This document shows positions 23,522 through 31,582 of a stretch of DNA of 64,000 nucleotides, in pieces (position 1 is the first letter of the stretch; every line of letters begins with the position of its first letter). Location: NCBI RefSeq assembly GCF_001672755.1, contig NZ_LZKI01000074.1:62001-126000 (forward strand). Direction: 5' to 3'. The translations under genes and the position numbers were made by a program. Origin of the DNA: Mycobacterium colombiense. GTDB taxonomy: Bacteria > Actinomycetota > Actinomycetes > Mycobacteriales > Mycobacteriaceae. Below the pieces are notes generated by a model. The model did no database searches. It saw only the letters and a list, made by a program, of their open reading frames with translations, and was not told the origin of the DNA.

Positions 23522-25188
23522 TGCTCCTCCTCTACCATCACGCCCGGCAGCCGGGCGATGAACTCCGCACCGCGCAGCCGCAGTTGTGGATCACCGGCGC
23601 TGGCCAGCCACAGGTCACCGCCCAGCGCCCGAGAAATCTGGCGCGACAACGCAAGCCCGATACCGCGGCCACCCGGTATCCCGGAGTCCGGCTTGGTCGT
23701 GGTGCCCTCGGTGAAGAGGTGATCGACGAAGTCGGGCGCTACACCGTCGCCGCTGTCGGCGACGGTGATATGTAGCGTCGAACCATTCTGCAGCAGTTCG
23801 ACTTCCACTTCCTTCACGTCGTTGCCGCCCGTCCGGGCCGCGTCGATCGCGTTGTCCAGCAAGTTACCCACCACGGTGGTCACATCGACGGGCAGCCCGA
23901 GACGGCCGGACACCCAGGTGTTTTCGCCGATCGTCAGCGTCACCCCGGCTTCGCGGGCGGCCGCGCCCTTGGCAGCCAGAAATGCTTGCAAGTACGCATC
24001 GCGGATGGCCTCGATGCCCGGCAGCGCGGATCCCAGCGGGCCCGACCCGAGAATTTCCTCCAGATATTGCAATCCCTCGCCCACATGACCGGCCTGCAAC
24101 AGCCCGTTCAGCAGGTGCAGACGGTTGGCGAATTCGTGGCGCTGCGCGCGCAGCACCGTGCTCATCACCTGCACCGCGTCGAGTTGCCGCGTCAGCGATT
24201 CCACATCGGTTCGGTCCCGCACCACCAAAACCGTTCCCAGCGCCCGTCCTTCGCGCGATACCGGCCGCGCCGAGACAACGACGATGCGCTCGCCCACGCT
24301 GGCCAGCACCGGGGCCGAATCGGCGGCCTCGAACACGTCGAGAACCCTTAAGGTCAGGCCGATCTGGTCGACCGGCCGCCCCGTCTTGTTGGCGATCTCG
24401 AGCAGCCGGCATGCCTCGTCGTTGACGAACGTGGTGTAGCCGGACGTATCCGCAGCGAGCACGCCTTCGCCGATGCCCTGCAGCACCGCCGCTTGGGTTC
24501 GCACCAGCCCGGTGATCTCCGCCGGCCGCAGACCCAGCGTCAGCCCTCGCCAGCGCCGGGCCAACACCGCCGAGCCGGCAACAGCGATGACCAGCAGAGC
24601 ACCGGCCATCCCGGCCAGCACTTGGAGGTTCTTCGAAAACTGCTCGTCAAATGCCTTGGTGGACAGGCCGACGACGACTACCCCCAGCACCCGGTTGGAA
24701 CCCGGCTCGAACACCGGGATCTTCGCAACGATCGCCCGTCCGAGAACGGTGTCGTCATGCGCTGCCGTCTCCTGCCCGGCCAATGGTCCCGCGATGTCGG
24801 CGCTGATATGACGACCCAACCTGTCGCGCTGGGGATCGGCCACCCTGACGCCGTCCGCATTGGCGATGACGACGAACAACACATGGGTACGCTCCTGGAC
24901 CCGGGACGCCACGCCCTGGATCGGGCCCCTGGCAAGTTCGTCGACCAGCTGCGGGGTCGGGGTCAGCGGGGCGCCGTCGTAGCGCGCGATGTTGGTGATC
25001 ACCGTGGGGGATGAGGCGACCACGCGAGCGATATCCGTGGCATGAACGTGATATTGGCTGTCCAGGCGCGCCCGGTTGAATGCGGCGAATAGCCCGAAAG
25101 CGACGATCAACGTCAGCGTCACGATGACGAGCTGCAGCAGCATCACCTGGGTGGCGAGTCGCAAGTCGATGCGGCCCCTGGGAGCCAT
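23503..25188 (-). CDS. Sensor histidine kinase of the CitA/DpiB/DcuS family
   Basis: This 561-aa kinase has TM1 at about residues 14-38, a periplasmic PAS-like (sCache) domain to about 190 with the RARLDSQYHVHATDIARVVAS start, TM2 at about 193-215, a cytosolic PAS domain (GIGEGVLAADTSGYTTFVND), the phospho-acceptor His in RAQRHEFANRLHLLNGLLQ, and an ATPase domain with NLLDNAIDAAR, DSGDGV and GRGIGLALS. This is the CitA-type plan, sensing di- or tricarboxylates outside the membrane. The ATG follows TAGTGT by 6 nt (plus strand 25195-25200), so translation is probably leaderless. It is divergent from the epimerase-like gene. Confidence 0.9.
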   Translation of the reverse strand: MAPRGRIDLRLATQVMLLQLVIVTLTLIVAFGLFAAFNRARLDSQYHVHATDIARVVASSPTVITNIARYDGAPLTPTPQLVDELARGPIQGVASRVQERTHVLFVVIANADGVRVADPQRDRLGRHISADIAGPLAGQETAAHDDTVLGRAIVAKIPVFEPGSNRVLGVVVVGLSTKAFDEQFSKNLQVLAGMAGALLVIAVAGSAVLARRWRGLTLGLRPAEITGLVRTQAAVLQGIGEGVLAADTSGYTTFVNDEACRLLEIANKTGRPVDQIGLTLRVLDVFEAADSAPVLASVGERIVVVSARPVSREGRALGTVLVVRDRTDVESLTRQLDAVQVMSTVLRAQRHEFANRLHLLNGLLQAGHVGEGLQYLEEILGSGPLGSALPGIEAIRDAYLQAFLAAKGAAAREAGVTLTIGENTWVSGRLGLPVDVTTVVGNLLDNAIDAARTGGNDVKEVEVELLQNGSTLHITVADSGDGVAPDFVDHLFTEGTTTKPDSGIPGGRGIGLALSRQISRALGGDLWLASAGDPQLRLRGAEFIARLPGVMVEEEQWATQT

Positions 25189-25194
25189 GGACAG

Positions 25195-25258
25195 ACACTA
25201 CCGCGCAGATGAGCAGAATGCGCGAAACCACGATCATCTCTCGCGATGTCGCTACCAT
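25195..25258. promoter_or_regulatory. Divergent leaderless promoters plus a half-copy of the array element
   Basis: On the minus strand TAGTGT (25195-25200) ends 6 nt before the kinase ATG. On the plus strand TACCAT (25253-25258) ends 7 nt before the epimerase ATG. Between them GAGCAGAATGCGCGAAACC (25211-25229) matches the start of element copy C at 18 of 19 positions, though the rest of the element is not preserved. Confidence 0.5.
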
Positions 25259-25265
25259 TGCGCGC

Positions 25266-26168
25266 ATGCGCGGCTCAAAAATCCTGATCACCGGCCCGAC
25301 CGGCCAAATCGCCACCCCCATCGCCCGAGCGCTTGCCGCCGACAACGAGGTGTGGGGAATCGCCCGTTTCACCAACCCCGCCGCGCGAGAAGGACTCGAG
25401 AAGGCCGGGATTCATTGCGAGAAGGTGAATCTGGCGGCCGGCGACTTCACCGCTCTGCCAACGGATTTCGACTATGTTCTGAACTTGGCGGTGGCCAAGA
25501 GCGGAAGCTGGGACAAGGACCTCGCGGCCAACGCGGAGTCGGTCGGCCTGCTGATGGCCCACTGCCGCAACGCGAAGGCCTTCCTGCACTGCTCGTCGGC
25601 CGCCGTGTACGACCCGCCTGGCGACGACCCCCGCAGCGAGCAGTCCGCCCTGGGCGACAACCACAAGCCGTTGTTCCCCACCTATTCCATCTCCAAGATC
25701 GCCGGGGAGGTGGTCGCCCGGTCGGTGGCGCGCGTCGTCGGCGTGCCCACCACGATCGCCCGGCTCAACGTCCCCTACGGCGACAACGGTGGGTGGCCGT
25801 TCTACCACATGGAGATGATGTTGGGCGGTATCCCGATTCCCGTTCCACCCGGTGAACCCGCCCGCTACAACCCCATTCACGAGGACGACATCATCGCGAC
25901 CATCCCCAAGCTGCTCGAGGTCGCGTCGGTCCCGGCGACCACGGTCAACTGGTGCGGCGACCAGACGATCAGCCTGCAGGAGTGGTGCGATTACCTGGGC
26001 TCGCTCGTCGGCAGGGAGCCGATCTTCGAAGCGAGCGACCAAGCGCTGCGCGGCAATCCCACCACCATCGACCGGATGCACGAACTCATCGGCGGTACCT
26101 CGGTCGACTGGCGCGACGGAATCCGCCGCATGGCGGCCAAGTTCCACCCCGAGCTCGTCGGCGTCTAG
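25266..26168 (+). CDS. NAD-dependent epimerase/dehydratase family protein
   Basis: This 300-aa extended-SDR protein opens MRGSKILITGPTGQIATPIA, a GxxGxxG-type nucleotide-binding motif (GPTGQIA), with the active-site Ser in LHCSSAAVY and the Tyr-Lys pair in YSISKIAGEVV. The C-terminal part (NWCGDQTISLQEWCDYLG) is the sugar- or substrate-binding half seen in UDP-glucose epimerase-like proteins, but no specific sugar motif stands out. An upstream in-frame ATG at 25209 would run through the shared repeat sequence; the leaderless TACCAT box supports 25266. It is not visibly linked in an operon to the hydrolase that follows on the other strand. Confidence 0.85.
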   Translation: MRGSKILITGPTGQIATPIARALAADNEVWGIARFTNPAAREGLEKAGIHCEKVNLAAGDFTALPTDFDYVLNLAVAKSGSWDKDLAANAESVGLLMAHCRNAKAFLHCSSAAVYDPPGDDPRSEQSALGDNHKPLFPTYSISKIAGEVVARSVARVVGVPTTIARLNVPYGDNGGWPFYHMEMMLGGIPIPVPPGEPARYNPIHEDDIIATIPKLLEVASVPATTVNWCGDQTISLQEWCDYLGSLVGREPIFEASDQALRGNPTTIDRMHELIGGTSVDWRDGIRRMAAKFHPELVGV

Positions 26169-26180
26169 GGGCCGTCTCTC

Positions 26181-27002
26181 TCACAGGTGAACCAGGACGC
26201 GTTCGGCGAACGACTCGGGATGCTCCCGATGCATGAAATGTCCGCCCCGGACCTCCTCGACGATGTACTCGTTGTCGAACATCCGCGCGGCGCGCCGATA
26301 GTCCGACGGCTCGGCGACCGGATCGTCTAACCCTGCGAATGCGACCACCGGCACCGCGATTCGCGCCTTCAGTGATGCGCTGGGCTTGGGGGAAAGCTTT
26401 CGGTAGTAGCCGAACGCCGCGTTCAAGCTTGCCGGGTTGGAGAAGCTCGCGCGGACCGCGTCGAATTCCCGCGGATCGGGATTCCACGTCGGGGACCACC
26501 GTCGATAAATCGCCGGCAGCGCCGCGAAGTCGTTGCGCGCGAAGCGCTCCGGTGCTCCCGGCAACTTGTATGCCGCAAAGTGGCGGACGCCCCACAGCTT
26601 CTTGAGTGTCGGCTTGAGCGTGGCAGGGTGCGGAATGCCGATGACGAACAGCTTTTTCACCCGGTCAGGGGCCAGGGCCGCCGCACCGTATGCGGCGGCG
26701 GCTCCCCAGTCGTGCCCGATGATGACGGCGTCGCGGGCGCCGAGCGCTTCGATGAGTGCCAGCGGGTCGCGCGCCAGAGTCTCCTGGTCAGCGTCGGATG
26801 CCGGGATCGCGCTGGGGTGGTATCCGCGCATGTAAGGGCTGACCGCACGGTAGCCCTCGGCGGCAACGCGTGGGCGAAGGCCATCCCAGGTATGCGCCGT
26901 GTCGGGGAAACCGTGCAGCATGAGCACGAGGGGCCCCGAGCCCTGTTCGATGTAGGCGAATCTCAGTCCGTTCGCTTCGACGAAAGCGATCTCATCGCCC
27001 AT
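26181..27002 (-). CDS. Alpha/beta hydrolase, epoxide-hydrolase-like
   Basis: This 273-aa protein shows the alpha/beta hydrolase core: oxyanion segment LMLHGFPDTAHTWDGL (HGFP), the nucleophile elbow IGHDWGAAAAYG with Asp rather than Ser, as in epoxide hydrolases and haloalkane dehalogenases, and a late His in VRGGHFMHREHPE. The acid is likely Asp in FAGLDDPVAEP. Asp as nucleophile suggests ester-intermediate chemistry on epoxides or halides. The ATG giving MGDEIAFVEANGL is chosen because the family starts about ten residues before the first strand; a longer upstream reading frame lacks family similarity. The substrate is unknown; the gene is divergent from the AraC-VOC pair. Confidence 0.85.
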   Translation of the reverse strand: MGDEIAFVEANGLRFAYIEQGSGPLVLMLHGFPDTAHTWDGLRPRVAAEGYRAVSPYMRGYHPSAIPASDADQETLARDPLALIEALGARDAVIIGHDWGAAAAYGAAALAPDRVKKLFVIGIPHPATLKPTLKKLWGVRHFAAYKLPGAPERFARNDFAALPAIYRRWSPTWNPDPREFDAVRASFSNPASLNAAFGYYRKLSPKPSASLKARIAVPVVAFAGLDDPVAEPSDYRRAARMFDNEYIVEEVRGGHFMHREHPESFAERVLVHL

Positions 27003-27092
27003 GCTTCGGGGACAGTACGCTCCTGCACGGCTGGCGCAAGGGGCGTTCGACGATGCTGGGCAACTGCGGAACGAACATGACAACATCACCGG

Positions 27093-27542
27093 GTGACCAA
27101 CGGACAAGACGCGGCGCAGCGCCTGCGCACGCTGGTGCTGTTGCGCCGCGTCCGCGACCGCATCGACCGTGACTACGCGCAGCCGCTGGACGTCGAAGCG
27201 CTCGCGCGCGGGGTGCACATGTCCGCCGGCCACCTCAGCCGCGAATTCCGGCGCGCCTACGGCGAATCGCCGTACTCCTATCTGATGACGCGGCGCATCG
27301 AGCGCGCGATGGCGCTGCTGCGCCGCGGCGAATTGAGCGTTACCGAGGTGTGCTTCGTGGTCGGGTGCTCATCCTTGGGCACGTTCAGCACCCGATTCAC
27401 CGAACTGGTCGGCGAATCGCCCAGCGCGTACCGGCGCCGAGCGGCCGGCGCGCTGGCCGGCATGCCGCCCTGCGTGGCCAAACAGGTGACGCGACCGGTC
27501 AGGAATCGAGAAGCATCCGCCGTCGGGCCGCACTTAGCCTGA
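27093..27542 (+). CDS. AraC-family transcriptional regulator (DNA-binding domain only)
   Basis: This 149-aa protein consists almost wholly of the AraC double helix-turn-helix: first HTH around QPLDVEALARGVHMSAGHLSR, second around LSVTEVCFVVGCSSLGTF and SPSAYRR. There is no N-terminal ligand domain. The start codon is GTG. It overlaps no gene but ends 4 nt before the VOC protein gene, so both are co-transcribed and the regulator probably controls the same small unit. Compact AraC-VOC pairs are common in mycobacteria, where the VOC protein may act as the ligand sensor. The C-terminal tail after residue 120 is low in conserved features. Confidence 0.85.
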   Translation: MTNGQDAAQRLRTLVLLRRVRDRIDRDYAQPLDVEALARGVHMSAGHLSREFRRAYGESPYSYLMTRRIERAMALLRRGELSVTEVCFVVGCSSLGTFSTRFTELVGESPSAYRRRAAGALAGMPPCVAKQVTRPVRNREASAVGPHLA

Positions 27543-27546
27543 CCGC

Positions 27547-27957
27547 ATGAACATCACCATTCACTCAAGCTTCCTTCCCCACGAGGACCCGGAAGCATCG
27601 CTTGCCTTCTATCGCGACATCCTGGGGTTCGAGGTTCGCCTCGACGTCGGTAAGGGCGCGATGCGCTGGATCACGGTCGGGCCGCCGAACCAGCCGGATA
27701 CGTCCATCGTTTTGAACCCGCCGGCCGCCAACCCGGGCATCACCGACGACGAGCGCCGCACCATCGCCGAAATGATGGCCAAGGGCAGCTACGCCACACT
27801 GCTGCTGGCCACCAAGGACCTCGACGGCACCTTCGAACGGCTGCAGGGCGGCGACGTCGACATCGTCCAGGAGCCCACCGACCAGCCGTACGGGCTGCGC
27901 GACTGCGCCGTCCGCGATCCCGCGGGAAACCTCATTCGCATCCAACAACTGCGCTGA
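27547..27957 (+). CDS. VOC-superfamily (glyoxalase-like) protein
   Basis: This 136-aa protein carries the VOC repeat: FLPHEDPEASLAFYRDILGFEVRLD, then MRWITVGPPNQPDTSIVL, and the C-terminal YGLRDCAVRDPAGNLIRIQ. These are the strand pairs and the helix FYRDILGFEV typical of glyoxalase/bleomycin-resistance proteins. Metal ligands would be His7-like and Glu residues, but the ending IRIQQLR lacks the usual final Glu, so enzyme activity is uncertain. It is translated directly after the AraC gene and probably works with it, either as a sensor or as an enzyme under its control. Confidence 0.85.
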   Translation: MNITIHSSFLPHEDPEASLAFYRDILGFEVRLDVGKGAMRWITVGPPNQPDTSIVLNPPAANPGITDDERRTIAEMMAKGSYATLLLATKDLDGTFERLQGGDVDIVQEPTDQPYGLRDCAVRDPAGNLIRIQQLR

Positions 27958-28009
27958 GCGGGTCCGCGTGCGGATGCTTGACCAGGCGTGTGCACAATGC
28001 TAAGCAAGT

Positions 28010-28023
28010 GCTCAGCACTGAGC
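28010..28023. promoter_or_regulatory. Palindrome upstream of the aldehyde dehydrogenase
   Basis: GCTCAG and CTGAGC flank a 2-nt spacer, a perfect 6-2-6 inverted repeat 46 nt before the dehydrogenase ATG and 27 nt after a TTGACC sequence. Size and symmetry fit a TetR- or similar-type operator, but no regulator gene of that kind is adjacent. Confidence 0.4.
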
Positions 28024-28069
28024 GCATTGGGCGCCGGGGCCCCACGACCGGCAAGACGAAAGGGATCAG

Positions 28070-29524
28070 ATGACGGTGCAGGCGGTATTGGACGACATAC
28101 GCAAGCGCCCCGGAACGGGCGACGTCATCTCGGTCATCGATCCCGCGACCGAGGAAACGATCACCGAATTCACCGACTGCGGGCAGGAAGCGGTCAATGA
28201 CGCCGCGGCCAAGGCGAAGGCAACCTTCGAGTCGGGGGTCTGGGCGGACCTGCCGGGCCGCGAGCGGGCCAAAATCCTGTGGCGGATCGGCGAGCTGATC
28301 GACGAACACGCCGAGGAGTTCGCGCAACTCGATTCGCTCAACACCGGCATGCCGCTGATGCAGGCCCAGTTGCAGATGTCGACCTGTTCGGAGTTCTTCC
28401 GCTACTACGCCGGTTGGTGTTCGAAGATCAACGGCGTCGCATACGACGTGAAGACCGACGGCATCGCCACCGACAACTACGTCAACATGCACGCCTACAC
28501 GCTTAAAGAGCCGTACAGCGTGGTGGGCCTGATCTTCCCGTGGAACGGCCCGATCTTCAACGCCAGCGCGAAGCTGGCGCCGGCCCTGGCCGCGGGCGGC
28601 AGCCTGCTGGTCAAGCCGGCCGAGGAGACACCGTTGTCGGCACTGCTGTTGGACAGGCTCATCCACGAGGCCGGCGTGCCCGAGGGGGTCGTCAACCTGC
28701 TGACCGGCTACGGCCACACCGCGGGTGCCGCGATCACCGCGCACCCCGACGTCCAGAAGGTCGCCTTCACCGGTTCCACCGAGGTCGGCAAGGAGATCGT
28801 GCGGGCGTCGGCCGACAACCTGAAGAAGGTCACGCTCGAACTCGGCGGCAAGTCGCCGGTGCTGATCTTCGACGACGCCAACCTGGACAACGCCATCATG
28901 ATGGCGTCGCTGGGCATCTTCGTGCACTCCGGCCAGGGCTGCGTGTGCGGGTCGCGCATCTTCGCCCAGCGCGGCGTCTACGACCGGGTCGTGGAAGGCA
29001 TTGCGATGATGGCGAATTCGTTCAAGCTCGGCGCCCCCAGTGAGGAGGGCTGCGTCAGCGGGCCACTGATCAGCGAGAAGCAGCTGAACCGCGTCATGGG
29101 CTTCATCGACGAGGGCAAGAAGGACGGCGTCGAGGTGGTCACCGGCGGGCACCGCCTGGACCGCAAGGGCTACTTCGTGCACCCGACGGTGCTCACCAAC
29201 GTCGACACCGGCATGCGGCTGTACCAGCAGGAGATCTTCGGGCCGGTGGTCACCATCCTGCCGTTCGACGACGAGGACGAGGCCGTGGCCCTGGCCAACG
29301 ACACCACCTACGGCCTGGCGGCCACCGCCTGGACGGAGAACCTGGGCCGGGCCCACCGCATCATGAGGCGGCTGCAGGCCGGGAGCGTTCAGGTCAACTG
29401 CCAATTGGTCTTCGACCACGATGTGCCGTTCGGCGGATACAAGCAGTCCGGCTGGGGTCACGAGTTCGGAAAAGAGGGCCTCGAGATCTACCTCAAGACG
29501 AAGTCGGTCTGGGCCCAGCTCTAA
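28070..29524 (+). CDS. Aldehyde dehydrogenase family protein
   Basis: This 484-aa protein has the full ALDH signature: GLIFPWNGPIFNASAKLAPAL (cofactor region), the catalytic Glu in LELGGKSPVLIFDDANLD, the nucleophile Cys in HSGQGCVCGSRI (about residue 291) and the oligomerisation segment near the end (FGGYKQSGWGHEFGKEGLE). This is the ALDH family of NAD-dependent enzymes, length as usual. AAAGGGA lies 5 nt before the ATG. The gene sits after a small palindrome and is closed by a strong hairpin terminator. The aldehyde substrate is not inferable; members act on aliphatic aldehydes, betaine aldehyde or aromatic aldehydes. Confidence 0.9.
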   Translation: MTVQAVLDDIRKRPGTGDVISVIDPATEETITEFTDCGQEAVNDAAAKAKATFESGVWADLPGRERAKILWRIGELIDEHAEEFAQLDSLNTGMPLMQAQLQMSTCSEFFRYYAGWCSKINGVAYDVKTDGIATDNYVNMHAYTLKEPYSVVGLIFPWNGPIFNASAKLAPALAAGGSLLVKPAEETPLSALLLDRLIHEAGVPEGVVNLLTGYGHTAGAAITAHPDVQKVAFTGSTEVGKEIVRASADNLKKVTLELGGKSPVLIFDDANLDNAIMMASLGIFVHSGQGCVCGSRIFAQRGVYDRVVEGIAMMANSFKLGAPSEEGCVSGPLISEKQLNRVMGFIDEGKKDGVEVVTGGHRLDRKGYFVHPTVLTNVDTGMRLYQQEIFGPVVTILPFDDEDEAVALANDTTYGLAATAWTENLGRAHRIMRRLQAGSVQVNCQLVFDHDVPFGGYKQSGWGHEFGKEGLEIYLKTKSVWAQL

Positions 29525-29544
29525 ACCTGTTGTCGCACAACGGA

Positions 29545-29575
29545 AAGTCCCGGACCCCAACCAGGTCCGGGACTT
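29545..29575. terminator. Perfect hairpin terminator between convergent genes
   Basis: Arms AAGTCCCGGACC and GGTCCGGGACTT (29545-29556 and 29564-29575) are perfectly complementary over 12 bp with a 7-nt loop. It follows the aldehyde dehydrogenase stop by 20 nt and precedes the small convergent membrane-protein gene. No U-tract follows, as is common in mycobacteria. Confidence 0.75.
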
Positions 29576-29596
29576 CTCCGACGGCCGTCAGGCGAG

Positions 29597-29851
29597 TCAA
29601 GATCCCTTGTTGTAGCGGGCGAGGAACCCGACGGAGGCCACCGCGGCCGCGGTCCCGATCACACCCCACAACACCACCTGGAAAGCCATCGCGCCGAAGA
29701 ACCAGCCGAAAGTCATTCCGAGATAGAGCATCCAGATCAGCCGGTAAACGCTCCAGATCGCGAGCAGGCCGGTGCTGATCCCGATGTAGAGGCTTCGTTG
29801 GCGATCGACACGGTTGATCTGCTCTTGGATGCTGGTCGGCACGATGTTCAT
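29597..29851 (-). CDS. Small two-helix membrane protein
   Basis: This 84-aa protein contains two hydrophobic helices (about residues 20-40 and 47-75) joined by YLGMTFGWFFGA, and a short charged N-terminal helix (EQINRVDRQRSLY). It lacks cysteines and conserved charges inside the helices. AAGGAAG lies 7 nt before the ATG, so the start is well supported. I recognise no family. It converges on the aldehyde dehydrogenase gene through the hairpin terminator and diverges from a secreted-protein gene. Possible roles include a subunit or regulator of a membrane complex, but nothing in the sequence decides this. Confidence 0.7.
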   Translation of the reverse strand: MNIVPTSIQEQINRVDRQRSLYIGISTGLLAIWSVYRLIWMLYLGMTFGWFFGAMAFQVVLWGVIGTAAAVASVGFLARYNKGS

Positions 29852-30036
29852 TTGCTGTCTTCCTTTCGTGGGGCGCCACCTCCGTGGCGGCGTCGTTGCG
29901 GTAAGTACAGACCCGTCCGGCGGCTACCGATCCCAATCACGCGCCCCCAACCGGACGCCGGCAACGGACCCGGCCGTTTCGGGCCGCCGGCCTCGCGCGC
30001 GCTCTACTCTGCACAAAGGGGAGAAGGGTTGGCTCG

Positions 30037-30699
30037 ATGAACGTGGTGACCCGCATGGTGCCGGTCTGGGTCGCCTTCCTGGTTATGGCGACCTCGACGG
30101 CCGGACCCGCGGGCGCGGATCCGCCGGCCACCCAGGTGATCACCGTGATGGCCGTCGGGCCCAGCGGCGAAGCGATCAACGGGTACAAGGTGGCATCGGG
30201 GCCGGGCAACGTCGGGCAGGCCGGCGACTGCTCGGAACCGTCGCCGTCGGCGGTTGCCGACAACGTCTACTACTGTTCGCCGAGTGCGGCCGGGGCCGGC
30301 ACCTGCTGGCCGTCGACGCCGGGATCGCTTCTGTGCGTAGACAATCCGTGGGACATGCAGATGCACCGGGTGACGTTCGACGGCCAGCTTCCGCCCGTGC
30401 ACGCGACCGCCACCCCGGATCCGTTCGCGCTCACCCTCGACGACGGCACCCGCTGCCTGCTGCGCAACGGCGGTGCGTGGGGCGGACGAGCCGACGGGTA
30501 CACCGGCGTCTACGGATGCGGCAGCGACCTTGCCGTGCTGTGGCTGCCCAGCCAGGGCGCCGGATCCTGTATCGACCGCTCATCGCCGGCATGGACCGTC
30601 AGGGTCGGTCGGCTCGGCGCACCCGACGCCGTCCTCCCGCCGCCCGCGACCCGGACCGTGACCGAGGCCTGGTTCGCCGGAGGCAGGGCTGGTCAGTAG
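30037..30699 (+). CDS. Secreted hypothetical protein
   Basis: This 220-aa protein has a Sec-type signal peptide (about residues 1-27, ending AGPAGADPP) and a compact cysteine-bearing mature domain with phrases DCSEPSPSAVADNVYYCSPS and CIDRSSPAWTVRVG. Eight or so cysteines suggest disulfides in the exported fold. GGAGAAGGG precedes the ATG strongly. I recognise no enzyme motif. Mycobacteria contain several proteins with the segment NVYYCSPSAAGAGTCWP that are small, secreted and of unknown use. The next gene, a methyltransferase, starts 30 nt downstream but seems to have its own leaderless promoter. Confidence 0.75.
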   Translation: MNVVTRMVPVWVAFLVMATSTAGPAGADPPATQVITVMAVGPSGEAINGYKVASGPGNVGQAGDCSEPSPSAVADNVYYCSPSAAGAGTCWPSTPGSLLCVDNPWDMQMHRVTFDGQLPPVHATATPDPFALTLDDGTRCLLRNGGAWGGRADGYTGVYGCGSDLAVLWLPSQGAGSCIDRSSPAWTVRVGRLGAPDAVLPPPATRTVTEAWFAGGRAGQ

Positions 30700-30716
30700 G
30701 ACGCGGACGGTACTGC

Positions 30717-30722
30717 TATAAC
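30717..30722 (+). promoter_or_regulatory. -10 box of a leaderless promoter for the methyltransferase
   Basis: TATAAC lies 7 nt before the ATG at 30730. It is the closest match to TATAAT in the surrounding intergenic sequence, so transcription probably starts at the ATG. Confidence 0.5.
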
Positions 30723-30729
30723 GCAACGT

Positions 30730-31572
30730 ATGTCTGGTCCAGCGCACACCATCACCCACGTCTCCGATACGGCCCGCTGGACGGCGCTGCACCGAGCGAC
30801 CGAATCGGCCCGCCCCGATGCGCTGTTCAACGACCACCTCGCGGAACGCCTCGCCGGTGAGCAGGGCCGCGCGATCGTCGCAGGAGTTCCATGGACGGAC
30901 CGCAGCGGTTGCTGGCTGGTCGCACGGACCAAGCTCATCGACGACGCCATCGCCGACGCACTCGCGCACGGCTGTGACCGCGTTCTGAACCTGGCCGCCG
31001 GCCTGGACACCCGGCCCTATCGCCTCGACCTCCCGCCGGACCTGATCTGGATCGAGGCCGACCTGCCCAAGCTGCTCGCCGAAAAGACGCAAGTACTCGC
31101 CGATCAGACCCCGCGCTGCCGGCTCAACCGCATACCGGTTGACCTCGCCGACCCGCACGCGCGAGACAGCTTCTTCAGCGAAGCGCTGGACGGCGCGACG
31201 AAGGCCTTCGTGCTGACCGAGGGGTTGTCGATGTATCTGGAGGCCTCCGACATCGCGGCCCTTTCGGGTGCGATCAAGCGACCTCAGGTCGCCTGGTGGA
31301 TGATCGATTTCGCCTTTCCCGGCCTGAAGGAGCGGGTCAACAAGAATGTCGCCGGGATCTCGGAGAACGCACCCTTCAAGTTCGCGCCCGAAAACGGGCT
31401 GGCCTTCTTCGAAGAGCTCGGCTGGCGAGCCGTCGAGGCGGAATCGCTGATGGTGGCGGCCAACCGGTTCGGCCGCTTACCGATCTGGATGCGCCCGCTT
31501 GCCTGGCTGCGATCGGATTTGCGACGTCCGGGTGGCAGGCCCACGAGCGCGATCGCGCTGCTGACGCACTGA
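30730..31572 (+). CDS. Class I SAM-dependent methyltransferase of the leucine carboxyl methyltransferase-like family
   Basis: This 280-aa protein has the family opening HVSDTARWTALHRATES, the SAM-binding segment RVLNLAAGLDTRPYRLDL, the acidic segment WIEADLPKLL and the helix TEGLSMYLEASDIAALSG. This group (TIGR00027-type, abundant in mycobacteria) is distantly related to leucine carboxyl methyltransferases; substrates are mostly unknown. Start chosen at the ATG after the TATAAC box. The C-terminal part ends in PTSAIALLTH, with the usual length for the group. It is convergent with the GH16 gene, with an 11-nt gap. Confidence 0.85.
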   Translation: MSGPAHTITHVSDTARWTALHRATESARPDALFNDHLAERLAGEQGRAIVAGVPWTDRSGCWLVARTKLIDDAIADALAHGCDRVLNLAAGLDTRPYRLDLPPDLIWIEADLPKLLAEKTQVLADQTPRCRLNRIPVDLADPHARDSFFSEALDGATKAFVLTEGLSMYLEASDIAALSGAIKRPQVAWWMIDFAFPGLKERVNKNVAGISENAPFKFAPENGLAFFEELGWRAVEAESLMVAANRFGRLPIWMRPLAWLRSDLRRPGGRPTSAIALLTH

Positions 31573-31582
31573 GACGTGCCGA

